Notes: generated by a model not told the origin, from the sequence alone. 26,923 nt of DNA from an uncultured Bacteroidales bacterium (GCA_947177315.1 CAMWTX010000005.1:1-26923), one strand, 5' to 3'; positions 8,646 to 16,504 are shown, counted from the stretch's first letter. Numbers and translations: made by a program.

Positions 8646-9853
8646 CGGGCAGGTTGCAGTTTGGCTACCGCTTCCTTGATGCGTCTGGCGCTTTCGCGCA
8701 GTTTGTCTTCGCTCGTGGCGTAGGAGATGCGGATGCTTTCGGGATCGCCGAAGGAATCGCCGCCCACCAAAGCCACGTGCGCTTCGTCCAAAAGGAAGTT
8801 CGCCAAATCATCGCCGCAGGTAATGGTCTTGCCGTTAAACTGCTTTCCAATCAAATCTTTGATGTTCGGGAAGATATAGAATGCGCCCGTGGGCACGTTC
8901 ACTTTCATGCCTGGAATCTGACGCAGGAGGTCGAGCATCATGTCGCGGCGTTGGCGGAAAATGGCCACCATGCCTTTAAGGTCTTCCGATTTTTTGGGGT
9001 CTTGCAACAAGGCCGCCACCGAAGCTTTTTGGGCAATGGAGGAAGCCGCCGAGGTCATCTGACCTTGAATCTTATTGCAGGCTGCCGCGATTTCGGTGGG
9101 GGCGGCGATGTAGCCGATACGCCAGCCGGTCATGGCATAGCCTTTGGAAACCCCGTTGATGATGATGATGCGGTCGCGGATTTCTTCAAACTGGGCGAGG
9201 CTTTCGAATTTGTCTTCGAAAGTGATGAGTTCGTAGATTTCGTCCGAGAGCACATACACCTGGGGATGTTTGGCCAACACATCGGCAATGGCTTTGAGTT
9301 CCTCGCGGTTATACACCATGCCGGTGGGGTTGCTCGGGCTGTTGAAGATAACCAGTTTGGTTTTGGGCGTGATGGCCGCTTCGAGCTTGGCGGGCGTAAT
9401 CTTAAAGTTGTCTTCGATGCCGGCGCGCACCAGAACGGGAACCCCTTCGGTAAACTTTACCATTTCGGGATAGGATACCCAGCAGGGAGCGGGAATCACC
9501 ACTTCGTCGCCGGGGTTGATCATGGCCAGCAACACATTGATGATGGCGTGCTTGCCGCCGTTGCCCACCACAATCTGGTCGGGCGAATAGGTCAGGCCGT
9601 TGTCGCGCGAGAGTTTGGTGCATACGGCTTTTCTCAAGTCTAAAAAGCCCGGTACGGGAGGATAGTGGGTAAAATTGTCGTTGATGGCCGCGATACCGGC
9701 TTCCTTGATTACGCTGGGTGTGTCGAAATCGGGTTCGCCGACGCTGAGGTTGATAACATCGATACCTTGTTCCTGCATGCTGCGGCTGCGCTTGCTCATG
9801 GCGAGCGTGGCGGAGGGTGCCATTTCGAGCACACGTTTGGATAATGTTGCCAT
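8642..9853 (-). CDS. aspC: Class I aminotransferase (aspartate aminotransferase type)
   Basis: A 403-residue PLP enzyme of fold type I. Visible motifs are NLSVGEPDFDTP at 35-46, NSPSNPTG at 171-178 (the conserved Asn of the cofactor pocket), SDEIYE at 203-208 (Asp to the pyridine nitrogen), the PLP lysine in SKGYAMTGWRIGY (Lys237), and a late RISYATSED with the substrate-carboxylate Arg. This is the Ib aspartate aminotransferase pattern, transferring amino groups between aspartate and 2-oxoglutarate. The exact amino-acid preference cannot be fixed, so the symbol is a family-level assignment. It is the first gene of the long minus-strand run and lies just after the secG terminator. I saw no clear TAnnTTTG box before it. 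Confidence 0.88.
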   Translation of the reverse strand: MATLSKRVLEMAPSATLAMSKRSRSMQEQGIDVINLSVGEPDFDTPSVIKEAGIAAINDNFTHYPPVPGFLDLRKAVCTKLSRDNGLTYSPDQIVVGNGGKHAIINVLLAMINPGDEVVIPAPCWVSYPEMVKFTEGVPVLVRAGIEDNFKITPAKLEAAITPKTKLVIFNSPSNPTGMVYNREELKAIADVLAKHPQVYVLSDEIYELITFEDKFESLAQFEEIRDRIIIINGVSKGYAMTGWRIGYIAAPTEIAAACNKIQGQMTSAASSIAQKASVAALLQDPKKSEDLKGMVAIFRQRRDMMLDLLRQIPGMKVNVPTGAFYIFPNIKDLIGKQFNGKTITCGDDLANFLLDEAHVALVGGDSFGDPESIRISYATSEDKLRESARRIKEAVAKLQPAR

Positions 9854-9868
9854 AGTATATCTGTTTTT

Positions 9869-9914
9869 AAAAAGAAACCCTGCTTTCCGTAAGGTTTACG
9901 CAAGGCAGGGTTTA
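9869..9914 (-). terminator. Terminator after secG
   Basis: Outer 9-bp perfect arms AAACCCTGC (9875-9883) and GCAGGGTTT (9905-9913), read on either strand, enclose a smaller stem CGTAA/TTACG. On the minus strand the hairpin is followed by CTTTTTAAAAA. It lies between the secG stop and the aminotransferase start. Complete termination would leave the aminotransferase without an obvious promoter, so some read-through is possible. Confidence 0.7.
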
Positions 9915-9933
9915 AGTTTCACGAGAAAAATTT

Positions 9934-10275
9934 TTATTCTTCCGGGGCGGCTTCGGTGGGTTGGGCTACGGGAAGCTGGGTGGGAAGAACCGACTGCTGA
10001 TCAACGGTCAGTTCGGTTTGCGGCGCACCGCTGTCGGAAGTATGTTTGGGAATGGAGTAAGCGGCGATAAGGCTCAGGAAGAGCAATACCACCGAAAGGA
10101 TCCAAGTTCCTTTTTCCAAAAAGTCGGTCGTTCTGCGAACGCCCATGATTTGATTGGCCTGACCTCCGAAAGTAGAGGAAAGACCGCCGCCTTTAGGGTT
10201 CTGAATCAATACGATAAGCCCCAAAAGCACACAAACAATCAAGATCAAAACCGAGATAAAAATGTAAAAGCCCAT
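9934..10275 (-). CDS. secG: Preprotein translocase subunit SecG
   Basis: A 113-residue inner-membrane protein. Two hydrophobic segments (about 4-25 and 56-74) flank the conserved cytoplasmic loop containing QNPKGGGLSSTFGG and the following RRTTDFLEKGTW, which is diagnostic for SecG. The C-terminal tail is long, acidic and Pro/Thr-rich, as in Bacteroidota members. SecG associates with SecY and SecE and assists SecA-driven export. It is 12 bases downstream of the TPR-like gene, an arrangement common in Bacteroidales, and is followed by a terminator. Confidence 0.95.
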   Translation of the reverse strand: MGFYIFISVLILIVCVLLGLIVLIQNPKGGGLSSTFGGQANQIMGVRRTTDFLEKGTWILSVVLLFLSLIAAYSIPKHTSDSGAPQTELTVDQQSVLPTQLPVAQPTEAAPEE

Positions 10276-10287
10276 CTTATGTTGCTG

Positions 10288-11112
10288 TTATTTAATGTGA
10301 TAATCTTTTTTCGCCTTGTTTATAAGGTTGGCAAAGTAACTACTTTTTTCGGGAAATTTCAAGCGCAAATTTTCATAGACGGCAATCGCCTTCTTGGGCG
10401 CGTTGTTCGAAAGGTACATCTGCGCTAAGGTTTCACCGCCAAAACTAAAGTCTTCCTGATTGCTGTGCCCCGTATCGGGATCAAAGGAATTATAGTCGAA
10501 ATTCTCGTCTATCTTGATGGAATGTTCCGAATTCCCGCTCAAAAAGTTGTCGATAATGGCATCCGCATTGACACGCGGACGGGTTTTAGCCGCCTGGTCG
10601 GTCGATTTCTTCTTGTTGAGCAGGGTGCGCACTTCCTCTATCTGAACCGGGCGTTTTTCGTAAGCGGGCGTCTCCACTACGGGGGTGAAGCCGGGATTTT
10701 CCGGCATCGGCGTGGTGGGCCGCACTTGCGTTTGGGCTTGAGGCTGCGACAGGGGGCGCACCGAACGCGGCAGGGCCTGGCTCCAGGGTGAGAAACTTTC
10801 CACGTGTCGGCGCGGCAAGGTTTCCTGCTGCCTGGGAAAGGTGTCACGGGCTTGCGGCGTGGCGTGCGGAGAAGGTTGCAATCTGTCAACCTGCTCTTTG
10901 AGCCGCGCCCGGTCGGGCAGGTTGATGGCGGTAAGGGGCAGGGTGGCCTTGTAGGCGGCCTGGTCATCTATCTGCCTGAGGTTGAGCAGAAACATGAGCC
11001 GGGCGCATTGGCAATACGGATAGCGTATCGTCAATTCCTTGTATTCCAACAGGCTGTCTTGATTCAGCGCGGCCGGATTCCCGTTTGCCAAAAGCGATAT
11101 TTTTTTAGCCAT
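10288..11112 (-). CDS. TPR-like hypothetical protein upstream of secG
   Basis: A 274-residue protein from the ATG at 11112 (MAKKISLLANGNP). A longer frame back to 11178 runs through the promoter and is rejected. The N-terminal 60 residues are helical, with a Tyr-Pro-Tyr-Cys-Gln-Cys pattern (YPYCQCARLMFLLNL). The middle, about 80-170, is Pro/Gln/Arg-rich and probably disordered. The C-terminus has an acidic patch and a TPR-like helical pair (GGETLAQMYLSNN..., KKAIAVYENLRLKFPE). There is no signal peptide. Bacteroidales genomes often carry such a gene just before secG; its function is unknown. Its promoter box lies so close to the ATG that the mRNA may be nearly leaderless. Confidence 0.8.
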   Translation of the reverse strand: MAKKISLLANGNPAALNQDSLLEYKELTIRYPYCQCARLMFLLNLRQIDDQAAYKATLPLTAINLPDRARLKEQVDRLQPSPHATPQARDTFPRQQETLPRRHVESFSPWSQALPRSVRPLSQPQAQTQVRPTTPMPENPGFTPVVETPAYEKRPVQIEEVRTLLNKKKSTDQAAKTRPRVNADAIIDNFLSGNSEHSIKIDENFDYNSFDPDTGHSNQEDFSFGGETLAQMYLSNNAPKKAIAVYENLRLKFPEKSSYFANLINKAKKDYHIK

Positions 11113-11118
11113 AACGTG

Positions 11119-11126
11119 CAAAGATA
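11119..11126 (-). promoter_or_regulatory. Promoter -7 box of the TPR-secG unit
   Basis: Minus-strand TATCTTTG matches TAnnTTTG exactly and is followed by CAC. It ends only 6 bases before the ATG at 11112. The palindrome TTTTCGAAAA (11143-11152) is at about the right distance for a weak -33 element. Confidence 0.7.
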
Positions 11127-11167
11127 CGTTTGTTTTCGTTTTTTTTCGAAAATTGCTCGCGATGATG

Positions 11168-11175
11168 TACCTTTG
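11168..11175 (+). promoter_or_regulatory. metK promoter -7 box
   Basis: TACCTTTG matches TAnnTTTG exactly. Transcription would begin around 11180-11183, right at the 5' edge of the SAM-II-like aptamer. A TTTC at 11144-11147, 20 bases upstream, could act as a weak -33 element. Confidence 0.75.
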
Positions 11176-11180
11176 CACTC

Positions 11181-11234
11181 GAAAAGTGGAGAGATTTGGC
11201 TGCTTGCTACCACGTTAAAAAAAGCTAAAATGCA
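11181..11234 (+). promoter_or_regulatory. SAM-II-like riboswitch aptamer in the metK leader
   Basis: The leader shows the SAM-II plan. P1 is GTGG (11186-11189) with CCAC (11210-11213) and encloses a 20-base loop containing GATTT (11193-11197) and TTGC (11204-11207). Downstream is an A-rich strand with AGCTAAAA (11223-11230). A pseudoknot can form between loop GCTT (11202-11205) and AAGC (11222-11225). The loop length, GAUUU, UUGC and GCUAAAA agree with the SAM-II (SAM_alpha) sequence I remember. Location before metK, the gene that makes SAM, fits feedback control. No covariance search was possible, and P1 is short (4 bp plus possible A-U pairs), so the class is likely but not proven. Confidence 0.6.
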
Positions 11235-11279
11235 TTCGTATCTTGCTTTTGCGCACGTTCCGAGCCGCCTTTCCGAATA

Positions 11280-11334
11280 CTCTCCACATTTCAGAAAACG
11301 TTTGATTGTTTAACTTTAAAAGTTACTGAAATGT
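11280..11334 (+). promoter_or_regulatory. Expression platform: start-codon sequestering hairpin of metK
   Basis: ACATTTCAG (11286-11294) is the exact reverse complement of CTGAAATGT (11326-11334), which includes the metK ATG (11331-11333). A second set of pairs, AAC (11297-11299) with GTT (11322-11324), can extend this helix. The strand CTCTCCAC (11280-11287), continuing into ATTTC, is also complementary to the 5' edge of the aptamer, GTGGAGAG (11186-11193). So the same strand can bind either the aptamer edge or the start codon. This predicts translational shut-off when the aptamer is folded with SAM bound. Confidence 0.65.
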
Positions 11335-12611
11335 CGTATCTGTTTACATCCGAATCGGTTTCGGCAGGGCATCCGGACAAGGTGGCCGATATGATTTCCG
11401 ATTCTCTTCTCGATGAATTCCTCAAGCAAGACCCCGATTCCAAGGTGGCTTGCGAAACCTTGGTCACCACAGGGCTGGTGGTATGCGCCGGCGAAGTAAA
11501 GACGGAGGGTTATGTGGATATACAGCAGACCGCCCGCGATACCATCCGCGAGATAGGCTACACCAAAGGCGAGTATCAGTTTGAAAGCAATTCCTGCGGG
11601 GTCATTTCCACGATTCACAGTCAGTCGCCCGACATAAACCAAGGGGTGGAGCGTAAGAAAGACGAAGACCAGGGCGCCGGCGACCAAGGCCTGATGTTCG
11701 GCTATGCCTGCCGCGATACAGAAGAACTTATGCCGCTTCCCATCTATCTGGCGCATGAAATCCTCAAGGAACTGGATGCCATCCGCCGGGAAGGCAAGAA
11801 AATGCCCTATCTGCGGCCCGATGCCAAGAGCCAGGTAACCATCCGCTATTCCGACAACGGCAAGCCCGAAGGCATCGATACTTTGGTAATCTCCTGCCAG
11901 CACGATGAGTTCGATACCGAAAAGAAGATGCTGGAAAAAATCACGTCCGATATCCGCAACATCGCCCTTCCTTCGCTGTTGAAGCGGATGCCTAAAAACA
12001 TCAAGGACTTGTTCGCCAAGAAATACAAACTGTTTGTGAACCCCACCGGCAAGTTCGTTATCGGCGGGCCTCACGGCGATACGGGGCTTACCGGGCGCAA
12101 GATTATCGTAGATACCTACGGCGGCAAGTCTGCGCACGGCGGCGGCGCCTTTTCGGGCAAAGATTCCTCGAAAGTGGATAGGTCGGCGGCTTACGCCATG
12201 CGCCATATCGCCAAGAACTTGGTGGCGGCGGGCGTTTGCGACCAAGTGATGGTGCAGGTGGCCTATGCCATCGGCGTGGCGCAGCCGGTAGGTCTTTACG
12301 TAAACACTTTCGGAACTTCGCACGTGGCGCAGAGCGACGGGCAGATAGCCGAAACCATCCGTAAGAACATAGACCTGAGGCCATATGCCATTGTGCAGCG
12401 TTTTGGTCTGCGCAATCCCATTTTCAAGCCTACGGCGAGCTACGGGCATTTCGGCAGAAAGCCCTATAAAAAAGAAGTGGAGGTTTTCTACCGGGATGCC
12501 GATACCAAGGTAAGGAAATCGGGCAAGACCGAAAGGTATTTCAAGAACGTGGAGTTCTTTGCCTGGGAAAAGACCGACTTGGTGGCATCCTTCAAGAAAC
12601 TTTTCAGATAA
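11331..12611 (+). CDS. metK: S-adenosylmethionine synthetase
   Basis: A 426-residue cytosolic enzyme making SAM from methionine and ATP. The start ATG follows the leader hairpin and gives the family N-terminus LFTSESVSAGHPDKVAD, with the catalytic His in GHPDK. Further signatures are GAGDQGLMFGYAC (hexapeptide signature region), the P-loop-like GGGAFSGKDSSKVDRSAAY, and the basic segment around it. At 426 residues it is slightly longer than the roughly 385 of E. coli MetK, as is usual in Bacteroidota. It is the first gene of a two-gene unit; pyrC begins 4 bases later. The SAM-II-like leader suggests feedback by its product. Confidence 0.97.
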   Translation: MSYLFTSESVSAGHPDKVADMISDSLLDEFLKQDPDSKVACETLVTTGLVVCAGEVKTEGYVDIQQTARDTIREIGYTKGEYQFESNSCGVISTIHSQSPDINQGVERKKDEDQGAGDQGLMFGYACRDTEELMPLPIYLAHEILKELDAIRREGKKMPYLRPDAKSQVTIRYSDNGKPEGIDTLVISCQHDEFDTEKKMLEKITSDIRNIALPSLLKRMPKNIKDLFAKKYKLFVNPTGKFVIGGPHGDTGLTGRKIIVDTYGGKSAHGGGAFSGKDSSKVDRSAAYAMRHIAKNLVAAGVCDQVMVQVAYAIGVAQPVGLYVNTFGTSHVAQSDGQIAETIRKNIDLRPYAIVQRFGLRNPIFKPTASYGHFGRKPYKKEVEVFYRDADTKVRKSGKTERYFKNVEFFAWEKTDLVASFKKLFR

Positions 12612-12615
12612 ACAA

Positions 12616-13959
12616 ATGGAGTATATCCTTAAGAATGCCTTTCTGGTAAACGAAGGCAAATGCGAAAAGGGCGGACTGTACCTCAAGGACGGCAGGATTT
12701 CCGCGCTTTGGAAAGAGGGAGAACAGGCACAGATGCCCGTAAAGACAAGTTCCTGTGAAGCGATAGATTTGCAAGGAGCTTATGTCTTTCCCGGCGTGAT
12801 CGACGACCATGTGCATTTCCGTCAACCCGGCCTTACGCATAAAGGCAGCATCGCCTCCGAATCGGCGGCGGCCCTCCGGGGCGGTGTTACCTCCTTTATG
12901 GATATGCCCAACACCAAACCGCAGACGCTCACACAGGAACGTTTGCGGCAGAAATACGATATGGCGGCGCAAAGCAGCCTGGTCAACTACTCTTTTTACA
13001 TGGGCTGCAGCGAAGACAACCTGCGCGAAGTCTTGGCTACCGACCCTGCTCAGGTCTGCGGCATCAAGTTGTTCTTGGGCTCTTCCACGGGCAATATGCT
13101 GGTGCGCGATCCGCAATATCTGCAGACCCTCTTTCAAGAAGCGCCCGCCTTGATTGCCGTGCATTGCGAAGACGAAGAAATCATAAGCCGCAACAGTGCT
13201 TTTTTCAAGGAAAAATACGGCATGGATGCGCCTTTTTCGGTTCACCCGCAAATCAGGAACGAAGAGGCCTGTTTTAAATCTTCCGCCACGGCGGTGCAGT
13301 GGGCGCACCGATACGGTACGCGCCTGCATCTTCTGCATATCTCTACCGCCAAGGAACTGTCGTTGCTCGACGAAAGGCTCGTTTCGGGCGAGGTCTGCAC
13401 CAATTACCTTTGGTTCAGCAACGGGGATTATGAAGAAAAGACCTGGCGTATCAAATGCAATCCCGCCATCAAGACCCTCGACGACCGCCAGGCCTTGCGC
13501 CAGGCTGTCAAGGAGGGCAGGGTAAACGTGGGAACCGACCACGCGCCCCATACGCAGGAAGAAAAGGAAAAACCGTATTTCGAATGCCCTTCGGGAACGC
13601 CCGGGGTGCAGCACAGCCTGCCGTTGATGCTGGAACTGGCGTATCAGGGCGTGTTTGAACTGCCCGAAGTGGCGGAGGCGATGTGCCATCGTCCGGCGCG
13701 TATCTTCGGATTGAAAGAACGCGGATTCCTGCGCCCCGGCTATGCCGCCGACCTGGCGGTGGTGGCGCCTCGGGAGGCTTGGACGGTGGATGCCTCGAAC
13801 ATCGCCTATGCCTGCGGCTGGAGCCCGCTCCAAGGGCAGTGCCTGCACGGAAAGGTGCGCATGACTTTTGTCAACGGAACGCTTGTCTATAAAGACGGAG
13901 AAATCCTCCGCCCCGATTACAGGGGAGAACGCTTGCGGTTCAGCCCGGAATCACTTTAA
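12616..13959 (+). CDS. pyrC: Dihydroorotase
   Basis: A 447-residue amidohydrolase using the ATG at 12616 (MEYILKNAFLVNEGK); the longer frame from 12559 lies inside metK. It closes carbamoyl-aspartate to dihydroorotate in pyrimidine synthesis. The binuclear metal site is complete: His65/His67 in DDHVHFRQPG, the carboxylated Lys151 in GIKLFLGSS, His183 in VHCED, His241 in LHISTAKE, and Asp308 in GTDHAPH. Arg69 and Asn99 match substrate-binding positions. The type resembles the class I/allantoinase-like dihydroorotases, so allantoinase is the main alternative, but no purine-catabolic gene is nearby. It ends 9 bases inside the end of the convergent pcrA gene. Confidence 0.9.
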   Translation: MEYILKNAFLVNEGKCEKGGLYLKDGRISALWKEGEQAQMPVKTSSCEAIDLQGAYVFPGVIDDHVHFRQPGLTHKGSIASESAAALRGGVTSFMDMPNTKPQTLTQERLRQKYDMAAQSSLVNYSFYMGCSEDNLREVLATDPAQVCGIKLFLGSSTGNMLVRDPQYLQTLFQEAPALIAVHCEDEEIISRNSAFFKEKYGMDAPFSVHPQIRNEEACFKSSATAVQWAHRYGTRLHLLHISTAKELSLLDERLVSGEVCTNYLWFSNGDYEEKTWRIKCNPAIKTLDDRQALRQAVKEGRVNVGTDHAPHTQEEKEKPYFECPSGTPGVQHSLPLMLELAYQGVFELPEVAEAMCHRPARIFGLKERGFLRPGYAADLAVVAPREAWTVDASNIAYACGWSPLQGQCLHGKVRMTFVNGTLVYKDGEILRPDYRGERLRFSPESL

Positions 13960-16428
13960 GATTTCAAGTTTGGCGAACTTGGTGAGCAAGGTCTTTTCGC
14001 CCACGCCCGGTGTTTCGAACCTTACCGTGAGTTTGCCGTTGGCGCCCTCGCCTTCGATGGCGGTAACGGTGCCTGTGCCGAACTTGGCGTGCCTTACCCG
14101 GTTGCCTATGGCAAAGTTCTGAGAGGGAGTTCCGGTGCTGCTTGCCGAGGGAGAAACCATTTGGGCTGCGTTCACTTCCGAAAGTTTCTTGAATTTGCCC
14201 GAACTCAGGTCGGGTTTGGGTTTAAAGCTGAAGGTTCTTTCCACAGGGCGTTTCATGGGTGCCCAATTGGAGTAGTCATCGTCGAAACCGGCGTTTTCAA
14301 ACGGATTGGTCTGCAACAGCTCGGGATTTTCGATATGCCGGCTGTCCAGTTCCAGCAGAAAGCGGCTCGGTTCGCAGAAGTCAGTTTCGCCCCAGCGCAT
14401 GCGGCGGTTGGCAAAAGAAAGCCAAAGCCCTTTTTCGGCGCGGGTAACGGCCACATAGAACAGGCGGCGTTCTTCTTCCACTTCTTCGCGCGTGTTGATG
14501 CTTTGCGCCGCCGGAAAAAGGTTTTCTTCGCAACCCACCACAAAAACGTATGGAAATTCAAGCCCTTTGGCCGCATGAACGGTCATGAGCGTTACCTTGT
14601 CGGCTTCGGGGTCGTCTTTCTTGTCGTCCTGGTCGGTGAGCAAGGCCACGTCCTGCAGAAAGCGGTCGAGCGTGACGATGCCTTCAATCGCCACCATTTC
14701 GCCCGTTTCCTCATCCACCATCAAGGGTTCGTCTTCGCAAAAAGTCTTTACGGCGTTGAGCAATTCCTCCACGTTGTTGATGCGGTTCTCGCTTTCGGGC
14801 GTGTTTTCCTGCTTGTATTCGTAGCTCAATCCGCTGGCGTTCCAAATCAGGTTCGCCATTTCGAAGGCATCGGTCTGATAAAAACGCGCGTTCAGGCTCA
14901 AGACCATATCCATCAGGCTGGCCAGTTTGGCGCGGATGCCCGAATTGACGGCGTTCGCCACCGAATCCCTGAAATGCTGCAGGGTTTCGGCAGAAGCAAA
15001 GGCTTCCAAAGGCGCGCCCATATTGATTAACAGGCGGCGCAGCGAGTCGCTGCATTCCGGCAGCGCGGGCTTGTTTTCCGAACGCAGGTAGAGCATGCCT
15101 TCCCAGATGCCGCCACCGCACAAAGCCCCCAGCAGGCGCAGGCGCGAAAGCGTGGTGTCGCCGATGCCCCTTGCCGGGTTGTTGATGCAGCGCAAGAGCG
15201 ACTCTTCGTCCTTGGGATTGGCCGCCCAGCGGAAATAGGCGATGATGTCTTTGATTTCCTTGCGGCGGTAAAAGCTCAGTCCTCCGTAAATGCGGTAGGG
15301 GATATTGATTTTCCGCAAGGCGTCTTCGATTAGCTTACTCTGGCTGTTGGTGCGGTACAGAACGGCAAAGTCCTTCGGTCTGGCCTGGTTTTCCATCTGC
15401 ACCTGAAACAGTTGGTGCGCCACGTTGTCGCCTTCTTCCTTGTCGCCGGCCGAGCGGATGATGCTTACTTTGGAGCCTTCTTCGTTGTCGGTCCAGATTT
15501 CTTTGGGAATGCGGTCTTTGTTGTGTTCGATAATCGAGTTGGAAAGCTGTACGATGTGCCCGGTGGAGCGGTAGTTCTGCTCCAGCTTGAATTTTTTCAT
15601 CTGCGGGTAATCGTGTTCAAAATTGAGGATGTTCTGGATATTGGCGCCGCGAAAGCTGTAGATGCTCTGCGAGTCGTCGCCCACCACGCAGATGTTCTCA
15701 TGGCCGGCGGCCAGCTTCTTTACAATCAGGTATTGGGCGTAGTTGGTGTCTTGGTACTCGTCCACCATGATATGGCGGAAACGTTTCTGATATTTGCGCA
15801 GCGTTTCGGGAAAATCCCTGAAAAGCACGTTGGTGTTGAACAGCAGGTCGTCGAAATCCATAATCGAAGCCTGGCGCATACGGCGGTCGTATTCTAAAAA
15901 GATACGGCCGGTTTCAGGCATCCGCATGCGTTGGTCTTCTTCCAAAAAAGCGTGGGTTTCGCTGTAGTATTGGGCGGAAATCAGGCTGTTCTTGGCCATC
16001 GAGATACGGTAAAGCACGCGGGAATCCTTGTATTGCTTGGGGTCAAGGTTGAAATCCTTGACGATTTTCTTGATGAGCGACTTGCAGTCGTCTGTATCGT
16101 AGATGCCGAAAGACTTCTGATAGCCGATCTGTTCGGCTTCGGTATGCAGGATTTTGGAAAAAATGGAGTGGAAAGTCCCCATCCAGAGCGACCGGGCCTG
16201 CGGCCCCACCAGTGCCGTGATGCGTGCCTCCATCTCGCGGGCGGCCTTGTTGGTGAAGGTAAGCGCCAGTATGCGGAAAGGGTCGCAGCCTTGTTCAATC
16301 AGGTGGGCGATGCGGTAGGTAAGCGTGCGTGTCTTGCCCGAACCGGCGCCGGCTATGATCATCACTGGGCCGTCAATATGTTGCGCTGCCGCCCGCTGTT
16401 CCGGGTTGAGGCTGTCTAATAAACTCAT
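13951..16428 (-). CDS. pcrA: UvrD/PcrA-type 3'-5' DNA helicase
   Basis: An 825-residue superfamily 1A helicase. Motifs in order are the Q-motif region LNPEQRAA at 7-14, Walker A GAGSGKT at 27-33, GTFHSI (Ia region), VDEYQDTN (motif II), GDDSQSIYSFRGA (III), LEQNYRS (IV), TVHAAKGLEFPYVFVVG (V), and FYVAVTRAEKGL (VI). The C-terminus has the Tudor-like PcrA region (GNRVRHAKFGTGTVTAIEG). It acts in nucleotide-excision and mismatch repair and in clearing stalled forks. Length is somewhat above the 720-750 usual for UvrD/PcrA, with inserts in the middle. It has its own promoter box, is divergent from upp, and overlaps pyrC tail to tail by 9 bases. Confidence 0.95.
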   Translation of the reverse strand: MSLLDSLNPEQRAAAQHIDGPVMIIAGAGSGKTRTLTYRIAHLIEQGCDPFRILALTFTNKAAREMEARITALVGPQARSLWMGTFHSIFSKILHTEAEQIGYQKSFGIYDTDDCKSLIKKIVKDFNLDPKQYKDSRVLYRISMAKNSLISAQYYSETHAFLEEDQRMRMPETGRIFLEYDRRMRQASIMDFDDLLFNTNVLFRDFPETLRKYQKRFRHIMVDEYQDTNYAQYLIVKKLAAGHENICVVGDDSQSIYSFRGANIQNILNFEHDYPQMKKFKLEQNYRSTGHIVQLSNSIIEHNKDRIPKEIWTDNEEGSKVSIIRSAGDKEEGDNVAHQLFQVQMENQARPKDFAVLYRTNSQSKLIEDALRKINIPYRIYGGLSFYRRKEIKDIIAYFRWAANPKDEESLLRCINNPARGIGDTTLSRLRLLGALCGGGIWEGMLYLRSENKPALPECSDSLRRLLINMGAPLEAFASAETLQHFRDSVANAVNSGIRAKLASLMDMVLSLNARFYQTDAFEMANLIWNASGLSYEYKQENTPESENRINNVEELLNAVKTFCEDEPLMVDEETGEMVAIEGIVTLDRFLQDVALLTDQDDKKDDPEADKVTLMTVHAAKGLEFPYVFVVGCEENLFPAAQSINTREEVEEERRLFYVAVTRAEKGLWLSFANRRMRWGETDFCEPSRFLLELDSRHIENPELLQTNPFENAGFDDDYSNWAPMKRPVERTFSFKPKPDLSSGKFKKLSEVNAAQMVSPSASSTGTPSQNFAIGNRVRHAKFGTGTVTAIEGEGANGKLTVRFETPGVGEKTLLTKFAKLEILK

Positions 16429-16464
16429 TTTGTTTTGCTTGTATGGTATTTGGGAATAGGCTCA

Positions 16465-16472
16465 CAAAGGTA
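16465..16472 (-). promoter_or_regulatory. pcrA promoter -7 box
   Basis: Minus-strand TACCTTTG is an exact TAnnTTTG match, ending 36 bases before the pcrA ATG at 16428. No clear TTTG -33 element is seen upstream. Confidence 0.65.
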
Positions 16473-16504
16473 GTGGAAAAATGGAAATGTGCCGTTTTTT
16501 TTTC

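Noticed and set aside
10288..11178. Longer version of the TPR-like protein starting at 11178
   Set aside because: The added 22 codons lie over both promoters and reach the metK promoter box; no transcript starting at 11112-11119 could encode them.
11316..12686. 456-codon minus-strand frame antisense to metK and across its leader
   Set aside because: No recognisable motifs; shadow of a G+C-rich coding strand.
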